From Dyadobacter sp. LHD-138 (GTDB lineage: Bacteria > Bacteroidota > Bacteroidia > Cytophagales > Spirosomataceae): 64,000 bases of DNA. The position numbers were made by a program, and so were the translations under genes. The notes beneath the pieces are model-generated. The model was not told the origin of the DNA, searched no databases, and was given only the letters and a program-made list of their open reading frames with translations. Of this stretch, positions 53,101 to 60,506 are shown piece by piece. The stretch is from contig NZ_JAVFVU010000035.1 in assembly GCF_030929615.1 (NCBI RefSeq), positions 1-64,000 of the forward strand. Direction: 5' to 3'. Each line of letters opens with the position of its first letter. The first letter of the stretch is position 1.

Positions 53101-54598
53101 CATTGGTAAGGTTTATATTTTTGATTGTAATACCATTGGCATTGATAAATTCAAGTCCACGGGCAGAAATATTCTGGATTGTGCCGCCCGAACCCAAGTC
53201 TGTATTGTTTCCCAAAATCTGGAAAGTGCCACTTGTATTGGAAACCGATACCCCTTTGGTAGCACCATTCGACGAAACGGCTGTAAAAGGCAGCGTAATC
53301 GCTAACCGGTCATTAGCTGCTTTCCCGGAAATATTAATCGCACTGGCCGCTCCTGCGGAAACAGAGCCAGAGGTGGCGGTCAACGTACCGTTCGTAGCTG
53401 TTACATCAATCCCGGAAGTAGCCCCTGTTACCACCGCGGATAAAACCGTAAGGGTAGCATCCAATGTACCAGCTACCAGATTGAGCGCCCGTCCATTACC
53501 ACTTAACGACATTTCCTTGAGCCTAAGCGTTCCGTAATTGGAGCCGGTTATTTTATTTGCCGTCGTATTACCAATATTAAGTCCACGTATCGTATTGCCT
53601 GAACCAACGGTTACCGCACTGCCAGAACTTGTCAATGCCGGAGCCGTTCCTCCGGTACCTGGCAATTGACCACCAATTGGAATCGTTATCCCTGTGACCG
53701 TGCTGAGCGACTCTGCTGATGCCTGCCCGATAAGTTTCTGGCTCGCAAGTAGCGTAAGCGAACCATCGTAAGTGCCTGAATAAATGAAGATCGTATGCCC
53801 TGTTTTGGCATTAAATCCGGTATTGTTGTTGATTGCCTGAAAAGTTGCCAGCGAAGGAAACGGTTTGGCAAAGGTGCCATTCGCACCGACAGCTGTTGCT
53901 CCTTCTTTAATAAACCAGATCATGCCGCTGGAAGTGATGGTCACTGTAGCGGCTGCAGTCAGTCCTGAACCATTCTGCAAGGTATAGGTAAAAGTATCAG
54001 CACCTGTAAAACCTGCCTTTGGCTCGTAGACAAATGCACCGGTTGCGAGATTCATGGTAACCGAACCGCCTTCTGTTGTTGGGATCGTAGTTGAACCGGA
54101 GATACTCAAAACAGCCCCATTTGGGCTTATATCATTGGCCAATACGCCATTCGCAGCGAGCACATTCAAACCGGCATTTCCGATCGTCGTATACGTTTCA
54201 TTTACCGCAATCGGACTGACTTTTAAAGAGTTGGGCACCAGCGTGGTATTCGGGTCGATCTGCTCCGTAAACTTCACGCCCGCAGCATCCGTGCCACTGT
54301 TGTTGATTGTAACCGTGTATTCCAGTTCATCACCGGCAGAAGCACCCGGCAATCCGGTATCGTTGGTCAATGCATAAACGTTGGTAGCCGAAATGGTCGG
54401 CGCAACCAACGCGTGGCTTTTCAGCCTGCTTTTTGTTAAGGGAGAATAGGCTAGCTGTTTAATGGCAGCTTCCGCTGGCTTTTCTGCTTTTTCGGATACC
54501 AATACATCGTAAAGAAAACCATCTTTAGTGTTATTGAGGAATGGCACACCCGATGCAAGCAAGGCAAGTCCTGCGAGAAATAGGTAAAAGTTTTTCAT
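50135..54598 (-). CDS. Giant T9SS-exported beta-helix surface protein
   Basis: A 1487-residue surface or secreted protein. Domains in order: signal peptide (MKNFYLFLAGLALLASG); DUF11-like repeat (about 70-135; LEYTVTINNSGTDAAGVKFT); cadherin-like/VCBS-type region (about 140-225; GFTGADTFTYT); a long right-handed parallel beta-helix (about 225-900) with many N/G/T turns; a linker; an HYR-like domain (about 1080-1150; VTCPANVSVSPDAGTC); Ig-like domains (about 1160-1340; ICVGGNTTFAV...YQWQKK); a fibronectin-like segment; and a type A T9SS sorting domain at the C-terminus (last 75 residues; SVLYPNPVTDQLFL and LPVGMYIVSV). Last gene of the tail-collar cluster, closed by the hairpin at 50050-50116. 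Probably an adhesin or polysaccharide-binding protein; enzyme activity is not shown. Confidence 0.88.
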   Translation of the reverse strand: MKNFYLFLAGLALLASGVPFLNNTKDGFLYDVLVSEKAEKPAEAAIKQLAYSPLTKSRLKSHALVAPTISATNVYALTNDTGLPGASAGDELEYTVTINNSGTDAAGVKFTEQIDPNTTLVPNSLKVSPIAVNETYTTIGNAGLNVLAANGVLANDISPNGAVLSISGSTTIPTTEGGSVTMNLATGAFVYEPKAGFTGADTFTYTLQNGSGLTAAATVTITSSGMIWFIKEGATAVGANGTFAKPFPSLATFQAINNNTGFNAKTGHTIFIYSGTYDGSLTLLASQKLIGQASAESLSTVTGITIPIGGQLPGTGGTAPALTSSGSAVTVGSGNTIRGLNIGNTTANKITGSNYGTLRLKEMSLSGNGRALNLVAGTLDATLTVLSAVVTGATSGIDVTATNGTLTATSGSVSAGAASAINISGKAANDRLAITLPFTAVSSNGATKGVSVSNTSGTFQILGNNTDLGSGGTIQNISARGLEFINANGITIKNINLTNANTAEGADGGVPSNGNNTNSNAPVYANNVVGLTMDRIIITGTTVQQGINLTDVTTLALSNSSVAKAGTPGQAEEGCIYAVNTQGTNTITSCTFSNPAGRVAYFRNTSKNLALLTVTGSTFQNSPNNSGLLFEGYGTAIMSLKVLGNSQFLACQTDGVEVYGNENAQMFADIRASVMNNQGNAGKGIEISGSGSASVKFNVIGNTAYGKNGTAINMFANANAYLEGTVEGNTIEKNGGGGSGIFFDAEGPTAKGVIKIHNNLVKNIESDFGVGVSVKSVNTTRSDVTISNNTINVVHLNAFYNIDVNAVTSYVNNKAKICANIADNTVTTVTNGIYLRAKSGIAAGTEVLLQGEAANVPEIWNLNGNLPGGATSSNVLQSGAGTFTFNQTCATPNVADLRVAAPEELAENARKSAVDSAAALSQKSVETVAPVAAPAVISTNEVPNEAVSYEAARTEAPLAGETVTVDGVGGAGFALPAAKSVTIKFKVLINANIPVSTCLVSTQGTVSGTGFTSVLTDDPGKAGLANPTDTPVVSAPVVTCPANVSVSPDAGTCTATLSPVATAQGCPVPTITYRVAGNVITFPYVFPAGVTTVAVTAANGIGSNALCSFTVTVTPTPAPVIDQNPVAKSICVGGNTTFAVTTAALNVTYQWQKKPFGGAFANITIGQNATATSATLSLSNIPVGDNLSEYRCIITNACTNASTSNAAVLTVNQITSSSLTGTTSTEKGKPAVPVTFGAVGGTLPYAFSYKINNGPDLSVSTTGGQSTAVVNQPTTTEGTFVYSLKIVTDNQGCTFTPSPAQSATVSITPALPVTLVDFTASKSEKSVLLQWKTTLETNSEKFDVEHSQDGKNWNVVGTRESKGESTVMVKYSFTHNEPTPGENLYRLKMIDKDQTYAYSRIVSVSFDNLVKSVLYPNPVTDQLFLNSADWNKVSAVEIHNLAGNLVYRSGKNVSKTISVKDLPVGMYIVSVIQKTGAVDTHKVVVNR

Positions 54599-54649
54599 GT
54601 TCAGTTATTGAGTATAAGAAAGTTTTCCCGCCGGTATCCCCTGACATCA

Positions 54650-54958
54650 TCAGGAGAAAACGGCTTCATATTTCATTCCATTTTGACCGGGACCGATCGG
54701 CACTAAAAAAACTTCAAGCTTTTTGTTTTCCGGATGCTCGATCACATAAATTCCCTGAGGGTGGTGCGCATTGTCGCCAATTGTTTGAAGCACAACCGAA
54801 AACGCTCCTCTTTCCAGTGGAGAGTAATTGTCCAGGTCTGTGACTTTAACAACGCTGGCCGCAACAGCACCCGTCTCTGAAAAATGGATATCCATCGTTT
54901 GATCCAGGTATTCACTAAAATCGGCAGCAGTTATTTTACTTAGATCGTATGTTTCCAT
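54650..54958 (-). CDS. DUF6916-family protein
   Basis: A 102-residue cytoplasmic protein matching the DUF6916 pattern, with ERGAFSVVLQTI, HHPQGIYVIEHPENKKLEVF, and LVPIGPGQNGMKYEAVFS at the end. Function unknown. The family is typically linked to Mdp-type tail-collar proteins in my knowledge, which fits the three such genes upstream. The start overlaps the GNAT gene by 19 bases, so the two are translationally coupled. Confidence 0.75.
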   Translation of the reverse strand: METYDLSKITAADFSEYLDQTMDIHFSETGAVAASVVKVTDLDNYSPLERGAFSVVLQTIGDNAHHPQGIYVIEHPENKKLEVFLVPIGPGQNGMKYEAVFS

Positions 54959-55443
54959 TCCATTAAATGATAGACTCCGTTGGTTTCACTTATTTTTTTA
55001 AACCCTAACCTGTTGTAAAGGTTTTTAGCGGGATTGAAGGATTCGACATGAATACGCAAAGGTTTTTGCATCTCCGCCGCTGTTGTCATAAGGTCGGACA
55101 GAATTCCCCCGCCTATCTTGCGATTTCTGAATTCAGGCAAAATCGTAATATCAATAATCCGGACTTCTTTGGACTGATAATCTGTATGCAGATATAAACG
55201 TCCTATTTGTTTTGTATCCAGTTCGATCACCCAGAAGTATGCTCCCGGATAATTCCTCTGATAATGTTCGTGCTGCGCGCGAAACTGGCCGGAAATAAAT
55301 TCCATTTTCATGATTTCAGGCCAGTTGGGAACCCTCTCCATTTCATCCTTTCGCGTGCTGGCATACATTTCCAGCAGTAAAGGCATGTCTTTTTCCTCAA
55401 TTGGCCTGAGAAAAAGAGAAGGGTTTGTAAGCTTAAGCGTCAT
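54940..55443 (-). CDS. GNAT-family acetyltransferase in tail-collar cluster
   Basis: A 167-residue GNAT enzyme. The core is seen in YFWVIELDTKQIGRLYLHTD, the acetyl-CoA loop ILPEFRNRKIGGGILSDLMT (RNRKIGGG) and the C-terminal NLYNRLGFKKISETNGVYHL. Substrate unknown; a surface or tail-collar protein from the same operon is one possibility (inference). It sits between the third tail-collar gene (44-base gap) and DUF6916. Confidence 0.88.
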   Translation of the reverse strand: MTLKLTNPSLFLRPIEEKDMPLLLEMYASTRKDEMERVPNWPEIMKMEFISGQFRAQHEHYQRNYPGAYFWVIELDTKQIGRLYLHTDYQSKEVRIIDITILPEFRNRKIGGGILSDLMTTAAEMQKPLRIHVESFNPAKNLYNRLGFKKISETNGVYHLMEWKHTI

Positions 55444-55487
55444 TGGTTATACTTAAATAAGTAAAATGGTCTCAATACTTTATCTGA

Positions 55488-56003
55488 TTAACCTCTTGGT
55501 GGAAAAACACCTTGCAAGGCGATACAAAAATAGGTCGTCAGATAAGGTTGTAAATTATTATGCGGCTGATCACCGCCCACAGGAGCGAGTGAAGTACCAT
55601 TCATGGTGACATTCGGATTGCCGGCAACATATATATTCCCACCTAGTGACCTGGCAATCGTGTTCCCGGTCGGCGTTTTTACCTCTCCCGGCTCTGGCGA
55701 ATCACCCACAGCATGCGCATGAGAGGGTATTTCAGACTCCAGTAACGTTACGGTTTCAGAGCCACCTGTCTCTCCAAGGTCATGTAGGGACAATCCGGGA
55801 CCCTGGCCAGGGTGCATCGGTGATCTTCCCTGTAAGTCAGGTAAGGCAAAATTCGATTTCCCGTTCCCGCCATAAGTAGTACCCAGCAAAGAAAACAACG
55901 CTGTATTTTGTGAGAGCGGCAATAGCTGACCGTCACACCAGGCCCATCCTCTGGGCGCAAAATTGAAGGGAAATATTCTTATCTCAGCGACAAAAGGATC
56001 CAT
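55488..56003 (-). CDS. Phage tail-collar domain (Mdp-type) protein, third copy
   Basis: A 171-residue protein of the tail-collar/microcystin-dependent-protein family. From the ATG at 56003 it starts MDPFVAEIRIFPFNFAPRGW; a longer upstream reading lacks family support. The collar core is GQLLPLSQNTALFSLLGTTY, GGNGKSNFALPDLQGRSPMH; the C-terminus is GGDQPHNNLQPYLTTYFCIA. It follows the second copy by 50 bases. The family has a phage fibre-tip fold but is common in non-phage operons; function unknown. Confidence 0.88.
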   Translation of the reverse strand: MDPFVAEIRIFPFNFAPRGWAWCDGQLLPLSQNTALFSLLGTTYGGNGKSNFALPDLQGRSPMHPGQGPGLSLHDLGETGGSETVTLLESEIPSHAHAVGDSPEPGEVKTPTGNTIARSLGGNIYVAGNPNVTMNGTSLAPVGGDQPHNNLQPYLTTYFCIALQGVFPPRG

Positions 56004-56053
56004 AATATTGATTAAAGTTAAAGTATAATAAGTCCACCAACGGTACGAAAAGC

Positions 56054-56560
56054 TTAGGTTGGCGACGGGAAAATACCAAAAAGAGAAATGATAAAATTCA
56101 CACAAAGGTATGGCTGAAAGTTTGTATGCGGCTGGCTACCTCCCGTCGGCGCAATACTTGCCACATTCATCGGCGCTCCCGCTGGCGGTTCGCTAATATA
56201 CATCGAAACGGATGAGGCCGTCCCCAGCACTGCATTGGCGGGCTGAGCCGTATTCGCGATGTTCGTCGAGGCCATCAGCGGGTGATTGTGGCCCGGAATC
56301 TGTTGAACGGTAAGCGTGATTTCCTCTGCGCCTCCGGTCTCTGCCAGAATAAAACCATTTCCCTGATGGATAGGAATTCTGCCACGCAGGTCAGGCATTG
56401 CAAAAGTACTTTCGCCGTCTCCACCATAAGTAGTACCTATTAATTGAAAAAGCGTTTCGTTTTCCGATATCGGAAGTAATTGTCCTTCGCAGAAATTCCA
56501 GCCGGCGGGAGCGAAATTTCCCGCAAACATTCTGATTTCTCCTACATAGGGCTGTGCCAT
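56054..56560 (-). CDS. Phage tail-collar domain (Mdp-type) protein, second copy
   Basis: A 168-residue paralog with MAQPYVGEIRMFAGNFAPAG at the start, then GQLLPISENETLFQLIGTTY, GGDGESTFAMPDLRGRIPIH and the C-terminus GGSQPHTNFQPYLCVNFIIS. The variable middle (about 85-135) is specific to this copy. It lies 44 bases after the first copy. Role as for its paralogs: unknown, probably surface or multimer-forming. Confidence 0.88.
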   Translation of the reverse strand: MAQPYVGEIRMFAGNFAPAGWNFCEGQLLPISENETLFQLIGTTYGGDGESTFAMPDLRGRIPIHQGNGFILAETGGAEEITLTVQQIPGHNHPLMASTNIANTAQPANAVLGTASSVSMYISEPPAGAPMNVASIAPTGGSQPHTNFQPYLCVNFIISLFGIFPSPT

Positions 56561-56604
56561 TTATTTCTTATCGTTAATTTTGAAAATTAGGATCGGGTTT
56601 GGTT

Positions 56605-57114
56605 TTAATTCGGACTAGGGAAAATTCCCTGCAGCGCAATACAAAAGGAAATGGTCAGAAACGGCTGCATGTTGAGATGCGCCTGGCTTCCTCCAACGTT
56701 GGAAACACCAACGGTGGGCGTAAGGCCACTGGCCGTGTTCTGGTAAAGATTGTTTGGCTTGGCATTAGAAAAGAGATTCCCCGCCGGTACATTGACGTTG
56801 GCATCCGACGATCCGGTATCCACCGCATTTAAAACGTGGGTGTGCGTCGGGAGCTCTGATATACTCAGCGTATGCGCTTGCTCCCCTCCTCTTTCACCTA
56901 ACGTATGGCCGGACCCCACATGAATCGGTGCCCGGCCACGGTAATCCGGTAACGCAAAATTTACACGGCCATCTCCACCAAAAGTGGTTCCCAGCAGCGA
57001 AAACAACCCCTGGTTTTGGTTTATGGGCAACAGTTGCCCATTAGACAATGCCCAGCCCCTGGGCGCAAAGACAAAGCTCATTAATCTAATCTCGGATAGG
57101 AACGGTTCTGCCAT
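56605..57114 (-). CDS. Phage tail-collar domain (Mdp-type) protein, first copy
   Basis: A 169-residue paralog: MAEPFLSEIRLMSFVFAPRG at the start, GQLLPINQNQGLFSLLGTTF, GGDGRVNFALPDYRGRAPIH in the core and GGSQAHLNMQPFLTISFCIA near the end. First gene of the six-gene minus-strand cluster, so its upstream region should hold the operon promoter. It is closest in sequence pattern to the third copy (FAPRGWA, FCIALQGIFP). Confidence 0.88.
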   Translation of the reverse strand: MAEPFLSEIRLMSFVFAPRGWALSNGQLLPINQNQGLFSLLGTTFGGDGRVNFALPDYRGRAPIHVGSGHTLGERGGEQAHTLSISELPTHTHVLNAVDTGSSDANVNVPAGNLFSNAKPNNLYQNTASGLTPTVGVSNVGGSQAHLNMQPFLTISFCIALQGIFPSPN

Positions 57115-57845
57115 AGTATAAGATGGTTAATTCAAAGGGTTATTGAAAAGTACAGGTATCAAAAGCTTTTGAGACAATTTCCGGTTTTAAAAGTTCTATA
57201 AACGTGCATCTAAAAACAGATGTTTTTTATTTTAATGCTATAAAATTCATCAAAGATTCAGGTCAACATCCTGCCGGTATGCTCAAAGGTGAGGCTAAAA
57301 CTGAGACTTAAAGGTACGGTCTGACCAAGATTGATCTTATCAAGTGTCATCATTTAAAGTAAGCATGTTTAAGATTCGGGTCGTGCTATAATTAGTACAA
57401 ATATTAGTAAAATATCACTATAAATCATCAAGAAATCTCCAATTTAATAGCCGAATTTATTCGAGTAAATTTCTACATTTTTTAGCGCTACCTATTCAAC
57501 AATAATATCTTCTGTCAAACACCGGCAACTAAAACACATAATCATTTTACAATAAATATGTTATGCAAAACAACCTGGTTAATTTCCGCCGATACACCAA
57601 AAAAACGGTAAGCCATTCCATCGCAAAAGCAATGGAATGGACTTTTTAAATGCCGTATAACCTGGCACAATGAACGCTGAGTGTTATTGGGCCAGGATTC
57701 CGGTCAGCCTGATGTTATGCACTTAAGAGGAGGAAAAAAGTCTTTAATATCTAATCCGTATGTGGTGTGCACAGTGCAGCAAACGATTTTAACATCTTTG
57801 AATTCTGAGTCTTTTACTATCTCAAATGATAGTATTTTGTTCAAC
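57115..57845. other. Long AT-rich intergenic region with an orphan terminator
   Basis: A 731-base gap between two minus-strand genes. It contains a hairpin terminator at 57612-57648 and a 28-codon plus-strand frame (57563-57649) that ends inside that terminator. The rest is AT-rich with no recognised gene; short frames on either strand have no protein-like character. The promoter of the tail-collar cluster must lie in its left part. Confidence 0.4.
57612..57648 (+). terminator. Orphan intrinsic terminator
   Basis: CCATTCCAT (57613-57621) and ATGGAATGG (57632-57640) form a 9-bp stem, with GC/GC closing an AAAA tetraloop inside, followed on the plus strand by ACTTTTTAA. No recognised plus-strand gene ends here, so it may belong to a small RNA or a very short gene. 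Confidence 0.6.
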
Positions 57846-58544
57846 TTATTCGTCGTAAAATTTCTGCGTTTTGGCGACGCCACGAAAATATGCTGCGTCC
57901 AGTTCCAGATTTTCCCAGCAGATGAGCGCCGTTTCAATATCGGGCTTTTGAAGCCATAATAAAGACCTGTCCGGTGTTAGCTCCCCTAATTGCTGCGAAA
58001 GGTTCCACCAGCCCCGGCTCATCTCTCCTACCGCCAGGTTCATTTCGGGGATTATATTTCCAAAAGACTCCCAGGACAATCCCAACTTGTCTTTATATCT
58101 CGCAATCTGCCTGTCAATCTCCTCATTTACAGCAAGAAAATCACTAACCTGAGCTTCAATCCCCAGTATGGACTTACTAACACGGTCCGTACTCTCGTCC
58201 AGTGCTTTCAGCAACCCCCAGGCCCGCTGTGCTATGTCATCCGGAAACTTGTCAGAGGAGATATCCATCGTTTGCATTGTGTCTAAAAGTCCACCGAACC
58301 CTTCGGCCGCATCTCGGGCGTACAGAGTAATACCTTCGGATTGCAAAAGAAGGCTATCATGCGTGTGATTTTTCCAAATTTCACAAACATTGATCAGCAA
58401 CGGAAACTCTGGAATATACTGCTCGATATAACCTGTCACTTCCGCAGCCGCAGCCGCCTCACCTACCCTTTTATTGATCACCGTCCAGGTCTTTTCCGGA
58501 ACCCTAAACAGCTGCCCAAGCCTATCATTTGCTAAAACTGTCAT
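57846..58544 (-). CDS. Unknown helical protein
   Basis: A 232-residue protein that I do not recognise. It is predicted mostly helical and amphipathic, without signal peptide or clear TM helix. Heptad-like stretches occur at about 125-160 (RVSKSILGIEAQVSDFLAVN, EEIDRQIARYKDKLG). The overall look, long helices with AEGFGGLLDTM in the middle, suggests comparison with alpha-helical pore-forming toxins (ClyA/HBL type), but I see no diagnostic motif. It follows a 59-codon gene by four bases and is probably translated with it. Confidence 0.6.
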   Translation of the reverse strand: MTVLANDRLGQLFRVPEKTWTVINKRVGEAAAAAEVTGYIEQYIPEFPLLINVCEIWKNHTHDSLLLQSEGITLYARDAAEGFGGLLDTMQTMDISSDKFPDDIAQRAWGLLKALDESTDRVSKSILGIEAQVSDFLAVNEEIDRQIARYKDKLGLSWESFGNIIPEMNLAVGEMSRGWWNLSQQLGELTPDRSLLWLQKPDIETALICWENLELDAAYFRGVAKTQKFYDE

Positions 58545-58548
58545 AAAC

Positions 58549-58728
58549 TCAATACCTCAGATCATGCGTGAAAACGGTTATTCCGATACGCTGAATCGAA
58601 CCGTTCAAAAAATCCGGGCCAGATCCGAATATTCCTATTGTCGAAAATACAAAAGAGAGACCTCTCCCCGGGAAAGATTCGACAGCCCTTCCAAGACCGG
58701 GATCGTGAATTTCTTCTGTTACTTCCAT
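58549..58728 (-). CDS. Small unknown protein preceding the helical protein gene
   Basis: A 59-residue frame from the ATG at 58728: MEVTEEIHDPGLGRAVESFP, then GRGLSFVFSTIGIFGSGPDF and a basic/hydrophobic end. The in-frame TTG at 58785 is an alternative start. The TGA is four bases before the ATG of the 232-residue gene, so the pair looks like an operon. Gly-rich centre, no signal peptide. Not recognised. Confidence 0.45.
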   Translation of the reverse strand: MEVTEEIHDPGLGRAVESFPGRGLSFVFSTIGIFGSGPDFLNGSIQRIGITVFTHDLRY

Positions 58729-58814
58729 TTTTAAAGAGCATGTAAGAATGACTTCCTCATATTTGCCTGCCTTTTGACACTTCAAAGATCCGCTAAAACG
58801 GTCCGCTACTTAAA

Positions 58815-58852
58815 CCGTAAAACACGTGTTTTCAAAAACACGTGTTTTACGG
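58815..58852. repeat. Perfect 18-bp inverted repeat with nested palindromes
   Basis: CCGTAAAACACGTGTTTT (58815-58832) and AAAACACGTGTTTTACGG (58835-58852) are exact reverse complements separated by two bases. Each arm itself contains the 14-base palindrome AAAACACGTGTTTT, so this palindrome occurs twice in tandem. It lies between the divergent 59-codon and 230-residue genes. Could be a double operator or a transcription stop; no T run beyond the arms. Confidence 0.6.
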
Positions 58853-59055
58853 GGTTATGTAACCAAAAAGTAAAATCAATATCCTTTTTTTGGTGATCTA
58901 TATAATTTAACATACATTAGCCGACCGATCAGCCTGGACATTTTCGCATCGTTTCCTACGTCCGTGACAGCATTTTTCGCACACTTTCAGTTCATATCTT
59001 TTCCCTGTTTAATTTTCCACTTTAACAGTAGGAATACTGTAAACCCAAATTCATT

Positions 59056-59748
59056 ATGACCAACATCAACTCGACGGCTCAGCTAATTTCTGAACAGGTT
59101 TTTGAGAACTGGGCATTTGCCTGGCAAAAACTGGAATTTGATCCAAACCCTTTCGATTTTTTCAAGAACGGAGAACAGATTCTCTCCGGCGTCGTTTTCA
59201 ACAGCCGCAACATGAGCTCGCTTTTGTCGACGACGGGCGTGAGCACAATTAAAATCAGATTTGGACTTAATTTAGAAACCAAAGATTTTGAAATCATCCT
59301 GTTCGGCACAGATAGCACGGGCCAGATCATGACCCCATATTATGTTCCCAGCAAAAAAAATTACTACACACCAGACGCCGCGTTGGGCGAGCAAGGACGG
59401 GTACCCGCCGAGCTGATCAAGCAATGGAAAAAAAACTGGCTCGTAACGGCAGGAGCCGGGGAGGTTACCAGCAAGAACTTCGTTACGCCGTATGGCTTCA
59501 CAAGAGGTTACAATTATTCGCTGAAAGAGTTTATTGAAACATTATTTACATTCCGGACAGCGCCGGATATCAACGTGGTTTTTGTACTTCACGAATATTA
59601 TGGGGTAAACTATCTTACCACAAAAAAAGTCACCTCAACCTTCGGCGTGGTACTTCATGCGCAAAATGCAGATTCATCTGGCGCAACTTTGCAGGGTGAT
59701 CCTGACGCATACTATGACCTGACCGCTCCTTGCCCGAGAACCTGTTAA
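59056..59748 (+). CDS. Unknown conserved-type protein
   Basis: A 230-residue protein I do not recognise. No signal peptide or TM helix. It has a mixed alpha/beta composition, with KNYYTPDAALGEQGRVPAEL, NFVTPYGFTRGYNYSLKEFI and a final DLTAPCPRTC with two cysteines. It is divergent from the helical unknown gene across about 330 bases that contain the 18-bp inverted repeat. It is 107 bases upstream of a 7-TM protein and a two-component pair and could be the product controlled by them. Confidence 0.6.
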   Translation: MTNINSTAQLISEQVFENWAFAWQKLEFDPNPFDFFKNGEQILSGVVFNSRNMSSLLSTTGVSTIKIRFGLNLETKDFEIILFGTDSTGQIMTPYYVPSKKNYYTPDAALGEQGRVPAELIKQWKKNWLVTAGAGEVTSKNFVTPYGFTRGYNYSLKEFIETLFTFRTAPDINVVFVLHEYYGVNYLTTKKVTSTFGVVLHAQNADSSGATLQGDPDAYYDLTAPCPRTC

Positions 59749-59855
59749 AATAAATATCCTGTCCACGTTGCTGTCATAATTTTAGATGTCACCAATCCGG
59801 CTTCTGTATTGTGACGGCAACAGCTTTATCTACTCCACGATATTTTGGTTAAGTC

Positions 59856-60506
59856 ATGCATTATTCGAGCGAACAGCTTATCATTTTTTTTGCCTTTTTA
59901 CCCATACTCGTCGCGTCCGTAACCGGTGCGATTAAATTTAAAAAGCTTGACACCCCCCTGAAACTTTTGAGTTTCCTTATTTTTTTCGCCCTGATTATTG
60001 AATCAATTTCCCGCATTCTCTGGCTTTACAAGATTTCAAATTTGTTTTTATGGCCGGTTTACGTCAACGTTGAATTTGCCTTTCTCATCTGGATTTACAG
60101 CATGGAACTGCAAAACAAATTTCTTTCCAAATTAAAAATCTGGCTTATTATGCTTTTTACGGCTTATGTCAGCTACAAAACCCTTCAGGTTTCAAGCCGG
60201 ATCAACCTGATCGACAACAGCGGTAGATTAGTCGAAAGCATTGTACTGATCTCCATTATCCTTTTTTATTATTACAAATTATATGTAAACCAGCCATTGT
60301 CCAATTTATGGTCGACTCCTATGTTTTGTGTATCGACTGGTCTGTTGATTTTTTTCGCGGGAAACTTTTTCATCTTCCTGTTTATTAATTTTATACTGCA
60401 ATATTCTCAAAAACTGAATTACCAGATCTGGATTATCCATGCATCTTTAAACTGCGTATTATACCTGATCTACACTTTCGCCCTATGGAAAAGCCCGCAG
60501 AACTAG
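59856..60506 (+). CDS. Seven-TM membrane protein upstream of histidine kinase
   Basis: A 216-residue integral membrane protein with about seven predicted helices (near 8-25, 33-52, 60-82, 92-112, 125-145, 160-182 and 192-210). No recognised domain. The last 22 bases overlap the start of the kinase gene, so they are translationally coupled. It is probably the membrane sensor or partner of the kinase (inference). Confidence 0.75.
   Translation: MHYSSEQLIIFFAFLPILVASVTGAIKFKKLDTPLKLLSFLIFFALIIESISRILWLYKISNLFLWPVYVNVEFAFLIWIYSMELQNKFLSKLKIWLIMLFTAYVSYKTLQVSSRINLIDNSGRLVESIVLISIILFYYYKLYVNQPLSNLWSTPMFCVSTGLLIFFAGNFFIFLFINFILQYSQKLNYQIWIIHASLNCVLYLIYTFALWKSPQN

Noticed and set aside
52989..53537. 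182-codon plus-strand frame opposite the giant surface protein
   Set aside because: Hydrophobic product comes from the complement of a Thr/Ala/Gly-rich repeat region; not a gene.
55488..57114. Tail-collar genes as part of a prophage
   Set aside because: No terminase, capsid, portal, tail tube, lysis or phage integrase gene nearby; the decayed integrase at the left edge is over 50 kb away.
57681..57959. 92-codon plus-strand frame at the end of the helical unknown gene
   Set aside because: Overlaps that gene's 3' end on the opposite strand and has no domain or plausible upstream signal.
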